Source: Serratia symbiotica
GTDB taxonomy: Bacteria > Pseudomonadota > Gammaproteobacteria > Enterobacterales > Enterobacteriaceae
Direction: 5' to 3'
NCBI GenBank assembly: GCA_900380265.1
Contig: LR025083.1
Coordinates: 1,054,001 to 1,118,000, forward strand
Length of the DNA stretch: 64,000 nt
The notes below the pieces were generated by a model. That model saw only the letters and a list, made by a program, of their open reading frames with translations, was not told the DNA's origin and did not search any database. Positions 38,551-50,658 of the stretch are shown piece after piece (position 1 is the stretch's first letter; the number at the start of each line of letters is the position of its first letter). A program made the position numbers and the translations under genes.

Positions 38551-39753
38551 ATGTATCAACCTGTCGCGTTATTCATTGGCTTGCGTTACATGCGTCGGCG
38601 TGCCCCAGACCGCTTCGGGCGGGTTGCTTCCTGGTTATCTACCATTGCCATCGCCTTGGCAGTGATGGCAATGGTTACCGTGCTCTCAGTGATGAATGGC
38701 TTTGAACAGGCTCTGGAAAAAAATATTCTTGGATTCATCCCACAGGCCTTGATCACCAGTAAGCAGGGGCCGATAAATCCTCGCTTGCTACCCGCCTCAA
38801 TAGTGCAGCGGCTAAAGGGTATTCGGAGCGTTTCGTCATTAACATCTGGTGATGTGGTTCTGCAAAGTGCCCATGGTGTAGCGGTTGGCGTAATGCTCGG
38901 TATCAACCCGGACGAAGCCGATCCTCTGACCCCCTATTTAGTAAACATCAAGCAGCAGCAATTGCAACCGAGCCACTACAACGTCATTATGGGTGAGAAA
39001 TTGGCTGGCCAGCTCAGTCTCAAGCGTGGCGATCGAGTCCGATTGATGGTGCCAAGTGTCACTCAATTTACTCCAATCGGCCGCCTTCCCAGCCAACGGC
39101 TGTTTACTATTATTGGCACTTTCCATGCCAACAGCGAGGTAGATAACTATGAGTTTCTGATCAACCAGCAAGATGCATCTCGCTTAATGCAGTATCCATC
39201 TGGCTGTATTACAGGCTGGCGTCTTTTCCTATATCAGCCGTCGATGGTTTATTCCTTCAGTCAGCAGACTCTACCTGAAGGAACTGAATGGAAAGACTGG
39301 CGTGAGCATAAAGGAGCACTATTCCAAGCGCTGCGCCTGGAGAAAAGCATGATGGGACTATTAATTAGTTTAATCCTCGTGGTTGCCGTGTTCAATATAA
39401 TCACTTCGCTGGGTTTACTGGTGATAGAAAAACAGAGTGAAGTGGCAATCTTGCAAATCCAAGGATTAACTCGTGGCCAGATCATGGCGGTGTTTATGGT
39501 GCAGGGCGCAAGTGCTGCCATGATAGGATCACTGATCGGAACGCTGTTTGGTGTACTGTTGGCTAAAAATTTGAATAACTTGATACTACTGATTGGTGTA
39601 TGGATTGATACCGTTTTATTACCAGTAGCCATTAATCCAGTGCAAGTGGCATGGATCGCCGTGTTCGCGATGGCGCTGTCTTTGATATCTACCCTATACC
39701 CTTCATGGTGTGCTGTTTCCTTACAACCTGCTGAGGCTTTACGTTATGAGTAA
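38551..39753 (+). CDS. lolC: LolC, lipoprotein-releasing ABC permease
   Basis: LolC is one of two inner-membrane permeases of the LolCDE transporter, which releases outer-membrane lipoproteins to the chaperone LolA. The 400 residues (399 in E. coli) begin [24 protein letters not shown]. There is a first membrane helix near residues 25-48, a large periplasmic domain (about 50-265) and three C-terminal helices of the FtsX type (after [10 protein letters not shown]). The end [19 protein letters not shown] is typical. Its last eight bases (ATGAGTAA) contain the lolD start, so the two are translationally coupled. Confidence 0.97.
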   Translation: MYQPVALFIGLRYMRRRAPDRFGRVASWLSTIAIALAVMAMVTVLSVMNGFEQALEKNILGFIPQALITSKQGPINPRLLPASIVQRLKGIRSVSSLTSGDVVLQSAHGVAVGVMLGINPDEADPLTPYLVNIKQQQLQPSHYNVIMGEKLAGQLSLKRGDRVRLMVPSVTQFTPIGRLPSQRLFTIIGTFHANSEVDNYEFLINQQDASRLMQYPSGCITGWRLFLYQPSMVYSFSQQTLPEGTEWKDWREHKGALFQALRLEKSMMGLLISLILVVAVFNIITSLGLLVIEKQSEVAILQIQGLTRGQIMAVFMVQGASAAMIGSLIGTLFGVLLAKNLNNLILLIGVWIDTVLLPVAINPVQVAWIAVFAMALSLISTLYPSWCAVSLQPAEALRYE

Positions 39754-40429
39754 TCCCCATTTTCTGCAGTGTTATAACTTATGTAAAAGCTATCAAGAAG
39801 GTAACCATCGCACCGATGTGTTGCACGATGTCAATTTTGACATGGAGCCTGGAGAAATTATGGCGATTGTTGGCAGTTCCGGTTCCGGTAAAAGTACCCT
39901 TCTACACCTTCTAGGGGGGTTAGATTCACCAAATTCTGGTGAGGTGATTTTCAAAGGGCTATCCTTAAATTGTATCTCTGCGGCGGCCAAGGCAGAGCTG
40001 CGGAATCGCCAGATCGGTTTTATCTATCAGTTTCATCATCTTTTGCCGGATTTTTCTGCCTTAGAGAATGTCGCAATGCCGTTGCTGATCGGAAAGACTC
40101 ACGCCTTGCTAGCTAAGCAGGAGGCTATGAAGATGCTTGCGCTGGTTGGGATGGGGAAACGCACTAAGCATCGCCCCTCTGAGCTCTCAGGCGGGGAGCG
40201 CCAGCGTGTGGCGATTGCCCGTGCTCTAATCAATAATCCAGCGCTGGTGTTGGCGGATGAACCGACCGGAAATTTAGACAAACGCAATGCAGACAGCATC
40301 TTTGATTTATTGAGTGAGCTGAACGTGCGTCAGGGCACAGCTTTTTTACTCGTGACCCATGATTTGCAGTTAGCTAAGCGACTGAACCGCCAATTGGAGA
40401 TGGTTGATGGTCATCTTCAGACCCATTAA
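39746..40429 (+). CDS. lolD: LolD, ATPase of the lipoprotein-releasing complex
   Basis: LolD powers release of lipoproteins from the inner membrane. From the ATG at 39746 the protein has 227 residues. All ABC motifs are present: Walker [11 protein letters not shown]-loop [10 protein letters not shown], signature [15 protein letters not shown], Walker [13 protein letters not shown] and the switch histidine in LVTHD. A longer open frame starting at 39710 would add 12 residues inside lolC that lack family similarity. I prefer [19 protein letters not shown]. It follows lolC with an 8-base overlap and precedes lolE by 22 bases. Confidence 0.97.
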   Translation: MSNPHFLQCYNLCKSYQEGNHRTDVLHDVNFDMEPGEIMAIVGSSGSGKSTLLHLLGGLDSPNSGEVIFKGLSLNCISAAAKAELRNRQIGFIYQFHHLLPDFSALENVAMPLLIGKTHALLAKQEAMKMLALVGMGKRTKHRPSELSGGERQRVAIARALINNPALVLADEPTGNLDKRNADSIFDLLSELNVRQGTAFLLVTHDLQLAKRLNRQLEMVDGHLQTH

Positions 40430-40436
40430 CTTTCTT

Positions 40437-40441
40437 AGGAG
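40437..40441 (+). promoter_or_regulatory. lolE ribosome binding site deciding a TTG start
   Basis: AGGAG lies ten bases before TTG at 40452. No ATG exists at the family's start position, so this site decides in favour of the TTG start, which gives exactly the usual 414 residues. Confidence 0.65.
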
Positions 40442-40451
40442 TCGAATAATA

Positions 40452-41696
40452 TTGTGCTGCCCCCTTCCCTTCCTGATGGCATTGCGCTTTAGTAGTGGCT
40501 GTGATCGAGGTAGAATGGTATCGCTCATTTCGGTGATTTCCACCATCGGTATTGCGTTAGGGGTCGCAGTATTAATCGTTGGCCTAAGTGCGATGAACGG
40601 TTTTGATCGTGAGCTTAAAAACCGTATTTTGGCGGTAGTCCCTCATGGTGAGATCGAAGCGGTGAATCAGCCCTTTAAAGGTTGGCTACCTATTCTACAA
40701 CAGGTGGAGAAAGTGCCGGGGATTCTAGCCGCTGCGCCTTATATAAGGTTTGCTGGTTTGATAGAAAACGGCGTACAACTACGTGCGGTACAGGTTAAAG
40801 GCGTAAATCCGCACCAAGAACATCAGATCAGCGCTTTGCCAGATTTTTTAGAGGGCGATGATTGGGCTAAGTTTAGGGCTGGCGAACATAAGGTGATCCT
40901 GGGTGGGGGCGTGGCAGCTGCTCTGGGTGTTAAACAAGGTTCTTACATTACAATGATAATCCCCAGTAGTAGCTCTGATATGACGCTACTTCAACCTAAG
41001 AGAATCCGTCTGTATGTAACTGGCATTTTACACATGAGTGGGCAATTAGATAATGGATTGGTTCTGGTGCCACTTGGCGATGCTCAACAATATTTAGATA
41101 TTGGTGACGGGGTTACTGGTATCGCCATTAAAGTGAGACAGGTGTTTTCCGCCAACAAGTTGGTGCGCGATGCTGGGGAGGTAACTGCTGGTTATGTCTA
41201 CATCAAGAGCTGGATCAGTACATATGGTTATATGTACAGAGATATTCAGATGATCCGCGCTATTATGTATCTAGCAGTGTTTCTAGTCATCGGCGTGGCT
41301 TGCTTTAATATTGTTTCTACGTTGGTGATGGCTGTGAAGGGAAAGAATAGAGATATTGCGGTGTTGCGCACTCTAGGTGCCAAAGATGGCTTCATTCGTG
41401 CTATTTTTATTTGGTACGGCATACTGGTTGGTTTGATAGGTAGTTTGATCGGCGTAATGATAGGTGTGCTTGTTTCACTAAAACTGACAGCTATTACAAA
41501 AAGCGTGGAAAAACTGATTGGTCATTCCTTGCTATCCGGTGATATATACTTTATCGACTTTCTACCTTCTGAGCTGCACTGGCTGGATGTAGTCATTGTG
41601 TTAGGAATAGCTATCTTGCTCAGTCTACTGGCCAGTTTTTATCCTGCCAAGAGTGCTAGCCGTATTCATCCAGCACGAGTATTAAGTTTTCAATAA
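40452..41696 (+). CDS. lolE: LolE, lipoprotein-releasing ABC permease
   Basis: LolE is the second permease of LolCDE and binds the incoming lipoprotein. I start it at TTG 40452 ([16 protein letters not shown] against MAMPLSLLIGLRFSRG), giving 414 residues like E. coli. An in-frame start at 40404 would overlap lolD and lacks similarity, and an ATG at 40474 would cut the first helix. The sequence shows [33 protein letters not shown] (first helix, shown in parts), a periplasmic domain, [16 protein letters not shown] and three C-terminal helices. It is the last gene of the lolCDE operon; a dead cobB follows at once and nagK is missing. Confidence 0.95.
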   Translation: MCCPLPFLMALRFSSGCDRGRMVSLISVISTIGIALGVAVLIVGLSAMNGFDRELKNRILAVVPHGEIEAVNQPFKGWLPILQQVEKVPGILAAAPYIRFAGLIENGVQLRAVQVKGVNPHQEHQISALPDFLEGDDWAKFRAGEHKVILGGGVAAALGVKQGSYITMIIPSSSSDMTLLQPKRIRLYVTGILHMSGQLDNGLVLVPLGDAQQYLDIGDGVTGIAIKVRQVFSANKLVRDAGEVTAGYVYIKSWISTYGYMYRDIQMIRAIMYLAVFLVIGVACFNIVSTLVMAVKGKNRDIAVLRTLGAKDGFIRAIFIWYGILVGLIGSLIGVMIGVLVSLKLTAITKSVEKLIGHSLLSGDIYFIDFLPSELHWLDVVIVLGIAILLSLLASFYPAKSASRIHPARVLSFQ

Positions 41697-41744
41697 CCAA
41701 ATTAGAGGCAGCAAAACTGCCGATAGTCTTAACGGATTGCCTGG

Positions 41745-42350
41745 TCTAGAATCTTTGTCGAATTAGGTATTAACATCTTTCGCACTGCAGATGGCCTGCA
41801 GGTATATCGCTAGGCTGAGAATGCGATTATGAGAGTAGCCTATCATAACGATCCAGTATTGCCAAGAAGTTTTATAACGCGCGATGCGCTTAGAAGCTAT
41901 GAGCTAAAAAGCTTTCGTATACAAGACGCGCTACCTGCTCTGGAATTATGGATGGGGGAAATCTATCTCCTGTTGTGACTAAGCATATCAATCACATTTA
42001 CGGGTGATAAGTGCGTTATTCATATGTATGACAAGTTATTAAAGGCGCAGTTTTAGCATTGCCAGCACTCCCAGCTCTAGACACCTTGCACCTGGTGTTG
42101 TGCGGATTTGGGGAATAGGTCTAAGTATAGACCAAGGTATCTGACGGTAGGTAACGCTCATTTATTGAGCGCTATTTCCACTCTGCATATAGATTGCAGG
42201 TGGCAAACCTTATGGAGGTGAAACAGTTAACAGGGATTAAATCATTGAATTAAAAATTGAAATCAGTTAGATAGTGATGCACGTATTGAATCAAGTATTG
42301 CTGGTAGGCTGGCGTAGATACATTAGAAGCTTAGGAAGACTTTAGAAAGA
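41745..42350 (+). pseudogene. cobB: Dead cobB, NAD-dependent sirtuin deacylase
   Basis: Pieces align in order to CobB: IFVELGINIFRTADGLQVYR near 41752-41812 (for [21 protein letters not shown]), VFYNAR near 41868 (for TFYNARR), LSPVVTKHINHIYG near 41967-42008 (for FLLVTQNIDNLHERAG), and PALPALDTLHLVLCGFGE near 42063-42117 (for FPAPLRPHVVWFGE). Frames change and stops intervene, so no product is possible. Start and end are approximate. In enterics lolE is followed by nagK and then cobB; here there is no room for nagK, so it was deleted or was absent in the ancestor. Confidence 0.85.
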
Positions 42351-43723
42351 CATCCTACTAAGGAATTAATTTACAAATTAACAACGTTGATTAGCGAGTT
42401 GTTCAAGCCTGGCGAGGTAACAATAAAAACAAGCACTACGGTCCTGGTTTCTAGGTAGGTGCACGAGGATTAAAATCAACGTATTAGTAAGAAAAGACAG
42501 TTCAGGATGGCAATTAGCTCTACATGTAATGAATAAAACAGAACCTAGTCGAAGAGCTAATCGCATCGACTACTTCAGTGGCTAGAGTAATACCGTCATT
42601 TCGGATGAGGTGAGTTTTGCTAAGCATCATCAGATCCAGGAAGACGACACATAGTAATAGTCAAGCCATCACGCTTGCCGATCACTGCCCTGTGAAATAG
42701 TGCACGCAAGTTATTCATCAACCAGTACTAGCTCTCAGCTTGCGACCCATTTCACGATTATTTTTAAGGACCGATTGACGCCTGGACCGTCTCCATTAAA
42801 GAAGTCGCCGACTATTAACCTCTGGCTGCTTTGAGGTTGATCACGGATACTGGGTTTATGTTTTGGTAGATTTGCATACCATATATCCGATTAAGTAATC
42901 TGGTTGTGCTATATCACTCATTCGGCTTCGACCCGAAAGAAGCCTCGGAGCACTCATGCTAGGCTTTAACAGTGTTGAGCTTGCCTATCAAGGCTAAGGA
43001 AAGAAGTTCTTCAGCTACTAGTGACTGTTACATGGGTTACCGTCTTGGTTAATTCGACCTTAACGGGAGAGCAGGCTGTAGTCTAACCGGGCTATCACCT
43101 TTCCTTGATTTCCGTCGATGAACATAAAGGTGATGCTGAGTGTGCGGTGCAGTGCGCTCACTTCCTGTTTATTTGCTTGCGCGGCGAGTGGGTCTATGCT
43201 GATAGCGGCTTGTTTAACACTAGAATTTTTGGATTATTGATTATGGTATTTATGTGTGGTTACTCTCTCCTACGGACTATTATCAAGTCGCCTGGAGCGC
43301 GCTGAGCGCACTGAGTTAATGGTGCCATTCATAATTCATTATTGACGCGGGTGTTAGTTTGGATTCTGGTATTATCTGTATCCGGACGTCAAAGGATACA
43401 ATTTAAAAACAAATTTAGATCATGGCAGGCTACTGTATAGTCTGTGGAATAGGCTCTTGATGTACCTCTGTCCATCAGAATGGAGTAATGTATTGTGCAT
43501 CTAGCAGGACATATGTTATTTGCTAATAGAATTCCATTCAGAGCTTCAGTGCTACAGTGCGGTTTTAGCGAATCGCGGAGGGACGAGAACGGCGAGAAAT
43601 TTATAATAGCTCAATGTTAGGCTGAGCTTACTCATGGTCGTTTCCCCGTCTGAATGTGGTGGTATGCCTATAGACAATAGGCTTCATAGAAGATGATTTA
43701 GCCATTGAGCCGGTTAGTCTATA

Positions 43724-43757
43724 CTCATGCTCTAATCTTAATAGTCTAGAGCATGAG
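43724..43757. repeat. 10-bp inverted repeat
   Basis: CTCATGCTCT (43724-43733) and AGAGCATGAG (43748-43757) are exact complements around a 14-base loop. No T run follows. It is an isolated hairpin in decayed DNA. Confidence 0.5.
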
Positions 43758-43922
43758 GGGTGCGAAAAGTTCTTGGGTTTTCCCATAATTACATAGGGCG
43801 TTAAAACTAATTAAAAATATAAAACTTTGGAGTGTGCATGATAGAGGTCTGCAAGATGACATCGGAAGCCAAACTTATTCGACACCGCTTATTTATCATG
43901 ATACAAAAGATTATTCCAGCAA

Positions 43923-43948
43923 TGCAAGCTTAATCGAATAAGCTTGCA
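43923..43948. repeat. 10-bp perfect hairpin
   Basis: TGCAAGCTTA (43923-43932) and TAAGCTTGCA (43939-43948) flank a 6-base loop. A T-rich patch lies some 25 bases downstream. It is possibly a worn terminator. Confidence 0.5.
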
Positions 43949-45004
43949 AAGTCGATCTACCGTTGGCCTGCTTTTTATTCTTGTATGTTATAGTGGATTG
44001 GCTTTCTGATAGTGAAAGCTGAGATTGGCCTCTCTTGTGGGTATTAAACGCGTTGCCTTTAATAATGACTACACATCAATACAATTGTATGCGATTTTAT
44101 CGTAAAGCACTCTACTACCATAACATTATGAGTGGTGTAGCTCTATTTCAGTATCAAGATTAGCAAGTAATCTGCTAATAACCGCTAGTTATTCAAATGG
44201 CTGGCAACTATAAATCATGGTTCAGTAACTATCTCATCAAACAAGATTACATCAATACTAAGGTTATGAATACAATATCTACTTTAAATTTTCAGTAGAC
44301 GCAGTACTCGTATTTTCTGATATAAGAGACCTTATTTCAGCAATTATCAAATGTCTCGGCTTTGATAAGGCTATTCTCCCTCTGAGATAGCTAACTTTTG
44401 GGGTACCTCTGAGTAACACATAATTCTATTAGTAACAGTTTTATGTCTACTTCACCACATCTAGGATGCTTAATCCAAAAGTTGCGTAGTAGCTGTTCCT
44501 AATTTTGGCTAACAGATAGCAGATAAAGGAACTCTTGATTAAGTGTCTTCCTGTTTATCAAATAACATAATGACGAATAGCGATTTGAATAAAATTTAAT
44601 ATTTATTAATATGCCAGTGACACTATCGATCTTATGTCGAGCAATAGGCGATTAAGCGTGCTACTCGAGAAAAGGTGATCGCTGGGATATATTCCACTTA
44701 TGCTAGCAGTGTCTAGTTATTTTTGAAAAATACTCAACCCTTTGAAAGGAGTTATATCACCTGATAATGACTAGCATACGCTTTCGTCAGGCGACTATTT
44801 ACATTATTAGTCATGACTAATCTTACATTCATCTGCGAGTAATCCAATAATCTCAAAACCATTCATCATAACTACCAGATGCGATTGCAAATTAAAGTTC
44901 AAAAAGATTATTTTACTTACGGTTTAATTAATAATTTGGATTTATACTGACACAGTAGAATGAGAATAAAATGCAATTATAAAGGAAATGTAGGCCGTTG
45001 GATA

Positions 45005-45061
45005 GGTGGTGCTTGTCCGAGAGAATTTGCCCGTAAAGGCGCTTGAAGACCAAGCACCACC
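45005..45061. repeat. 11-bp inverted repeat with 35-base spacer
   Basis: GGTGGTGCTTG (45005-45015) and CAAGCACCACC (45051-45061) match exactly. The arms are GC-rich compared with the surroundings, which makes chance less likely. The spacer shows no strong internal stem. Confidence 0.55.
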
Positions 45062-47390
45062 GAAAGATAGTGGGTAAAATTGAGAGGTCGTTGATGCCTT
45101 GCTTTCCTCTCAAAAGACACGATCCAGGTAAGTCCGAAAAATGCCGCATAAAAACACTATAGTGAGTTAGGATATGTATATAATCTCGATGATTTTGCTA
45201 AGGAAAATGTCGATCTTGATGGTTAGGATTATACTGTCGGATAAAGGTCATTTCTATAGCTACGCTACTGAGCTGGCTATCACTGATTATCTAGTAGTTA
45301 AATAATATTAAAATGGGTTTATTTTAAGAAATAATATTTTGCTCTAAATTTCCTCGAATTAGTCCACTGTTGCCATGATGAGTTTTATATTGCCTCTTCA
45401 GTTAGGAGATACGGCTAATTTACTCCTGAGTTTCCTATACATCCCAGTGGAATGTATTTTCGCGTACTTTATGTGTAGTATACAAAAAAGCGTTTAATTT
45501 TGGCTGTGCGTTGTGAAAGTTGCACTTATTTTGCAAATAAAAGTCCTGAACTAGACGTCGTATCTGCGTAATCAGATAGTGAGTCTTATGTCTCTCAAGT
45601 CGACCTAGAATGTAAAGCGTAGCAGGTGAAGTATTCGAGTCTAACACAGATGCTAAACGTGATATCTGTAAAATAGCAGAGATTGTGTAAGCTGATAGAT
45701 GCGTTATTTTCCTGGAAACAGCTTTCGGGAGACCACATTGGGGGTCTTGTAAAGGAAATCAAATGCTAAGGCATAAGCGTAATAAAGTGCAGAGAGATAA
45801 TTACTAGAAAATAGCCTAAGACGATATTGTTACATACGAACAGGGAACTGTGGTATAAGTGCCAACTACAAGGCTTTGAGACTAATGTCCGTAAGTCAGA
45901 GTCAGTTATAGTAACGAATAAACGGCTCATAATCGTAGACTGAAGTGCCGAAGATAAATAGGGTGTAAATAAAGAGAAATCTGATCACACTCACTAAATG
46001 CAGTCAATCATCGTTAACCTAATTTTAATGTATAGATAAATAATTTGCTTATAACAGATCCAATCTGCTTAGCAATCTTAAACAACTTATTGAGCATAAT
46101 ACGATGAAAGAACAATGCAGTTAACTGGGCATGAATAACACTTCTGGTATTTGTTGTGTAATAAAAGAAAACCAGGTCACCAGTTTTCTGAACAGATTAG
46201 CGGTTTAGTCCGGCTCTGATATCTGCAACGTATTGTTTCGCACTTCTGGCAGAACCATACAAATCTAAAAATAGAACGACGATAGCAGATTACTGGAAAT
46301 TTCCTGACTGGGAATAAACTGATAACGATTGCGGTCACCAATATTATGAGTACAATATATAAGCGATGTGTCTGTCTGTCTCTTACGAATTCAAAGTGAA
46401 TTTAAGCCGTGGTATGACAGTGTAGGCGCTAAAAATAGTCACTGAGTGACTGTAAAAGCTCTGTTTATGAGATAGACATTCTCAATTATTTTGATAGGAA
46501 TCGTATTATAGTTTCTATACAAGTGCTCTATAAAAATTAAGTCTCCAATTTCTGTGACTGATGAAAATAATGATAATAGTAATATCCTTATAAATATGAA
46601 AGTGTGCCACTGACATTGGGTAGTTCTGGTATTCGATATGATCGCATTGTGTTTATCCCTTTTAATGCTAGGGCAAGACACAGGCCTACCACCTCTGCTT
46701 AAACAATAGGCAGAGATACGAATGGCAAAACTAGGTAGCAGGAAACATACCTCTCTTATCCTAAAAGAGATTAGATATTTAATGTGGAAAAGTGTCAAAT
46801 AAAAGAAAAGATAAACCCCTATAAAGATAGGCAAATAAACTACAGATTCTTTAAATAAAGAAGATAGGCGTCCCAATAATATGAGAAACCTGTAGCTTAT
46901 CCTGAATAAGCTAATACAATGAGTTCGATGAAGAATTGATTTTATTGTTCTTGGCTATTAACCCGTATAGGTAGAGTGAACTCTCAAGATTAAGATTCGG
47001 TACTTTCGAAACTCCTGCTCCAGGAGTTATATCCAGATAAACCGTAAATCCACTCACCATTAGTAATTAGCTTAAATGGAGTCTGGCATTTTGCCTTATT
47101 TTGTAAATGAAAATAAATTATTAATATGTCAATCAGATCAGTTGGATTTCTTGCTTGATTTTCTACATCGTATTAGATGTATGCCTAGATTTTCATATGG
47201 GAGTCTAACAGCAGTCTTATAAACATTTTGCCTGCTTTTACAACTAAAAGATCCGCGATTCACGTTAGATAGTGCGAGCAGTGTCTTCCAGATATAGGTG
47301 AAATTGTCTGTTATCTCTAACAAAGCTCTGCGATCGCGAGCTGGCGTTCTGATGTTTATTGCAGGGCTAACCTCTTGAGGTTATATCTGT

Positions 47391-47420
47391 ATTTACGCTG
47401 CCTGCGCTGGCAGTGTAAAT
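47391..47420. repeat. 12-bp hairpin with one G-T pair
   Basis: ATTTACGCTGCC (47391-47402) and GGCAGTGTAAAT (47409-47420) pair over 12 positions, one of them G-T, with a 6-base loop. A smaller palindrome TAACCTCTTGAGGTTA lies about 25 bases upstream, so the two may be parts of one structured fossil. Confidence 0.55.
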
Positions 47421-48190
47421 GCTTAGTTTGAACAGTTTATTAGGCGCCAGGTATAACAATATCTGGCTGAGACGGGATTAATGAGTCGAGATATAAAGGC
47501 TATTGTTTTATTTCCCTTAAGATGAGAGTAACTGTTATAAACAATAGACTGAGGTGGTTTTAGCTTAAACTTAAGAGATATGGATTGTTTTTTTAATGAT
47601 GAAGTCATCTTTTACGCTAAGGTAAAAATGTTACCTCTATTTTGTGGTCGTATTAATGATTATCCTACAGCTTAAGAGGGATAAGAAGGATCGCCGCCGA
47701 TATGCTGGGGTTATTGATTGATTCGTATGAGCAAACATTACTTAGTAATGTTCTCTTTTGCGTGATTTTATCATATTTAGCACATTTGCAATTTACTGAT
47801 TACATTCCAAGAACTCAATGTAATATTCTCCTCATCTAGCTCAAACCTATTTTGGAATACGAGTACTCTAAATGCTATTCATTATAGGATCGAGCGATCG
47901 CTCTTGACAACTACTCAATCGTCAGGATTTTTTCAGGTATGAATGCAGGTGTCGCCGTTTCTAACTTTCGCAAATGAAGTTGGTGCATTCACTATTCTCT
48001 AGTAAGAGTCATATGGTACGGACAGCTTACTGAAGATCAAAAACCGTTATTGTGAGGAACAAGAACCTCAGTTGGGTTATTTCTTTGGTAATAAATTCAG
48101 TGCTAACGAGGCATACGGTTTATATAGAAAGAGCTTTTCTTGCTGTTAGCATAATGGGAACCCCACTAATAAGTATAGGTAGAATAAAAT

Positions 48191-48277
48191 AGGCACTAGT
48201 GCTCGCTCCTAAGGAGAACTGAGGATAGAGGCCGGAGGCCTCTCTGAGTTGTTCGGTGCCTTTAGTATAGGAGCGAG
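48191..48277. repeat. Interleaved inverted repeats
   Basis: AGGCAC (48191-48196) pairs with GTGCCT (48256-48261), and CTCGCTCCT (48202-48210) pairs with AGGAGCGAG (48269-48277), giving the order A-B-A'-B'. Between them is a tight hairpin AGAGGCC-GGA-GGCCTCT. The crossing order would form a pseudoknot if transcribed. Confidence 0.45.
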
Positions 48278-50447
48278 TAGATCACATATGCTTATGCAGT
48301 CTTTTACCAAAGACTTGCTACCGTTCAAAGCAAGATAATTGCCGATAGAGTGTTAGTTTATACTGATCAGATTAACTATCCTCCTTGTGACTTTAAAGAA
48401 CTGCCTTATTCTTTCCCCCGTATCTACTGGGTGTGCGGACTTATGTACAGCTTCCACGTTTATAGTCTTATAACCGCGTCTGTATCGATGTTTCGATCGC
48501 TAGCATGACAGGAATAATGCTGAGGTGGTTAATTGTAGTGAAAAATTCCTTCATTTAACGGTCAAGTTTTATACGGAACAGTCAATTTCAGATCCAACGT
48601 AAAGCAGTGATCTGATCACGTGACTGCTGTCTAGATTAGTAACACTAATCTGCTGGTCTTATTCTTATTTAGTAGCCGAGAGCAGTTGTGTTGTTGAATA
48701 TCAACGGTTGCTGCTAAACAACAGCAAGATTAGGCATTGTTATACATCAGCAAGACTAACATCTACTAATTGTGCTTATCAAAAAAGTATTTTTTAGTTG
48801 CTTCCCGCTTTTCGATTTTAGGACAGTTCCGATTTTAAAATGCTTACATCAGATCTTTAAAACCTTTAGTTGTCATCGATCGATTAATCAGTTTTAGCAG
48901 CTAGCTAGCTAAATTTCTTCTAAGGGCAGAGTCATATAACGATGTTAGTATCCTTGTTATTCACTGCTAGTAACAAGTGTTTCATGATTATAGGCTGATC
49001 GTTGAGGTCTATAATGAGCTGGCTAGCATGGCTAGCACTTTAAAGTTAACACCATAAAGTGTTTCTCAATCTTACTATACAAATTCACGACACTAAATAC
49101 AAGTATGAGCCTTGTTAGCATCAAGCACAGTGGCGATAAGCCTAGGGGATATAAGTATTTGAAAATATCCCTCAATGCCAGTAAAGGTATTCCCTATTTG
49201 TAACGCCAACGGGTTGTTTTTTTGCTGGAAGATATGTCGCTATTGTAGGGGGAATGTGATAATTACTGTTGAATAGTGATTTTTTAAGGATATCACATAG
49301 GTGCCTTAGTCTTGTTGTGTTTTACAATTCAGTATGCACTGCAGCGATATTTAGAAGATAGCTGGCCTTTTTTAACTAATAACATAAAAATAAACAGTGC
49401 TCCATAGTTGCAAAAGCCACTTCATCGCTTACATTCAGTGCTATAGCTGCGGTAAACACGATAATAGTATAGACTAGCTTAGTCTGCTTTTTGGTAGAAA
49501 AAGCTGCGACTCACAATAAGTCTTATTTACTCCTTTTACATCCTTACTAGACAAGTGTGTCAGTGAACTAGGCAACTCGCGCTCATGTAGGCATGTTTTT
49601 TTACTTTTTATTGCCAATTAATTATCAAAACTTTCTATCAGAAATATTTTATCCACCTTGATCGGTGGCGTGCTTGGCTATTTTCTTCCAAAATTGTAAA
49701 ACTAATGATTATCGTAATTCAGGCGATTTAGATCACTACCGATCGGCATGCCAATTTAATTTTGCTTTACAAGAGGTGATACCAAAACGTTGCATAACGC
49801 CCATCTGAGAGGATCAGTATGGGTTGTGTTGATCTGGCGGTGATCCAGGCTGATAAAACGGCATTCTTGAAATTAGAATGTCGCCTGTACCCACAATAAA
49901 GAGTGTGGGTGCATTATAGAAAGTGCCTACATGTCCACCTTATTCCGGTCTGTTTGCAAGATTAAAGATTCCGATTGAACCCATTCTGCTCGCGTAGTAT
50001 GCGGTCGGACAGCTCGTTACTCACCTTCGCCTTAATTCGCAGAGGAAGTGTTTACTGAGAGATATGCAGATAAGTAAGAAGATGCAGACCTATATTATTT
50101 TTGCACAACTAATCTTGCCATCCAAGATCCTGGGGCTATACGCTAGCGCTGCATTTCATCCTAAACAGATCGAGCCCTGTATTTAGCGTAATATGAACTA
50201 TAAAAAGAAGAAAAGTATGTCAAAGATATCAGTATTACAGTACTTAATCCAAACCGTTGAGTTTGGATCAATACTCACCGTTTGTGTTTTTACCCTTCGC
50301 TAGTTCGCTAATAGCGAAGAGAATGAAATAGTTGCATAGCACGTGTGGGAAACAGAGTCGGCTTAATATAGGAGGTGGTTTTATCTCTCATTTGATACTC
50401 TTCCCAGTATCAGCTCGCTGGGCAGCGCATACTGTTCAGCGCCGTTT

Positions 50448-50471
50448 GCGTCAACGTTCGCCCGTTGACGC
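50448..50471. repeat. 9-bp GC-rich hairpin
   Basis: GCGTCAACG and CGTTGACGC flank a 6-base loop. It lies just before the open remnant at 50533 and is followed by an A-rich stretch rather than a T run. Confidence 0.5.
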
Positions 50472-50532
50472 TAAACAACAATAAGAACAGACTATACAAA
50501 GTTATGTATGCTGCGATCGCCCAGCATGTAAG

Positions 50533-50658
50533 ATTTCATTAGATGAAATCCAGAAAGATCAAGAGGTGGTAGAACTCTGCACCAAATTAGTTCAGTTAGT
50601 ACGGCATGGCCAGGAAAGTTTAAAATCAGCCATTAGGGTGCTGTGCGAATGGGGATGA
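50533..50658 (+). pseudogene. Unrecognised open remnant
   Basis: Forty-one sense codons followed by TGA give a protein-like segment (ISLDEIQKDQEVVELCTKLV, then QLVRHGQESLKSAIRVLCEWG) that looks amphipathic and helical. There is no start codon at its head. The composition resembles real coding sequence more than the chance frames around it. I do not recognise the family. Confidence 0.3.

Noticed and set aside
46439-46876. 145-codon open frame on the minus strand, the longest in the deserts
   Set aside because: It begins only at TTG, has no ribosome site, no recognisable motif and an erratic composition; a frame of this length is not far from chance in this much AT-rich DNA.
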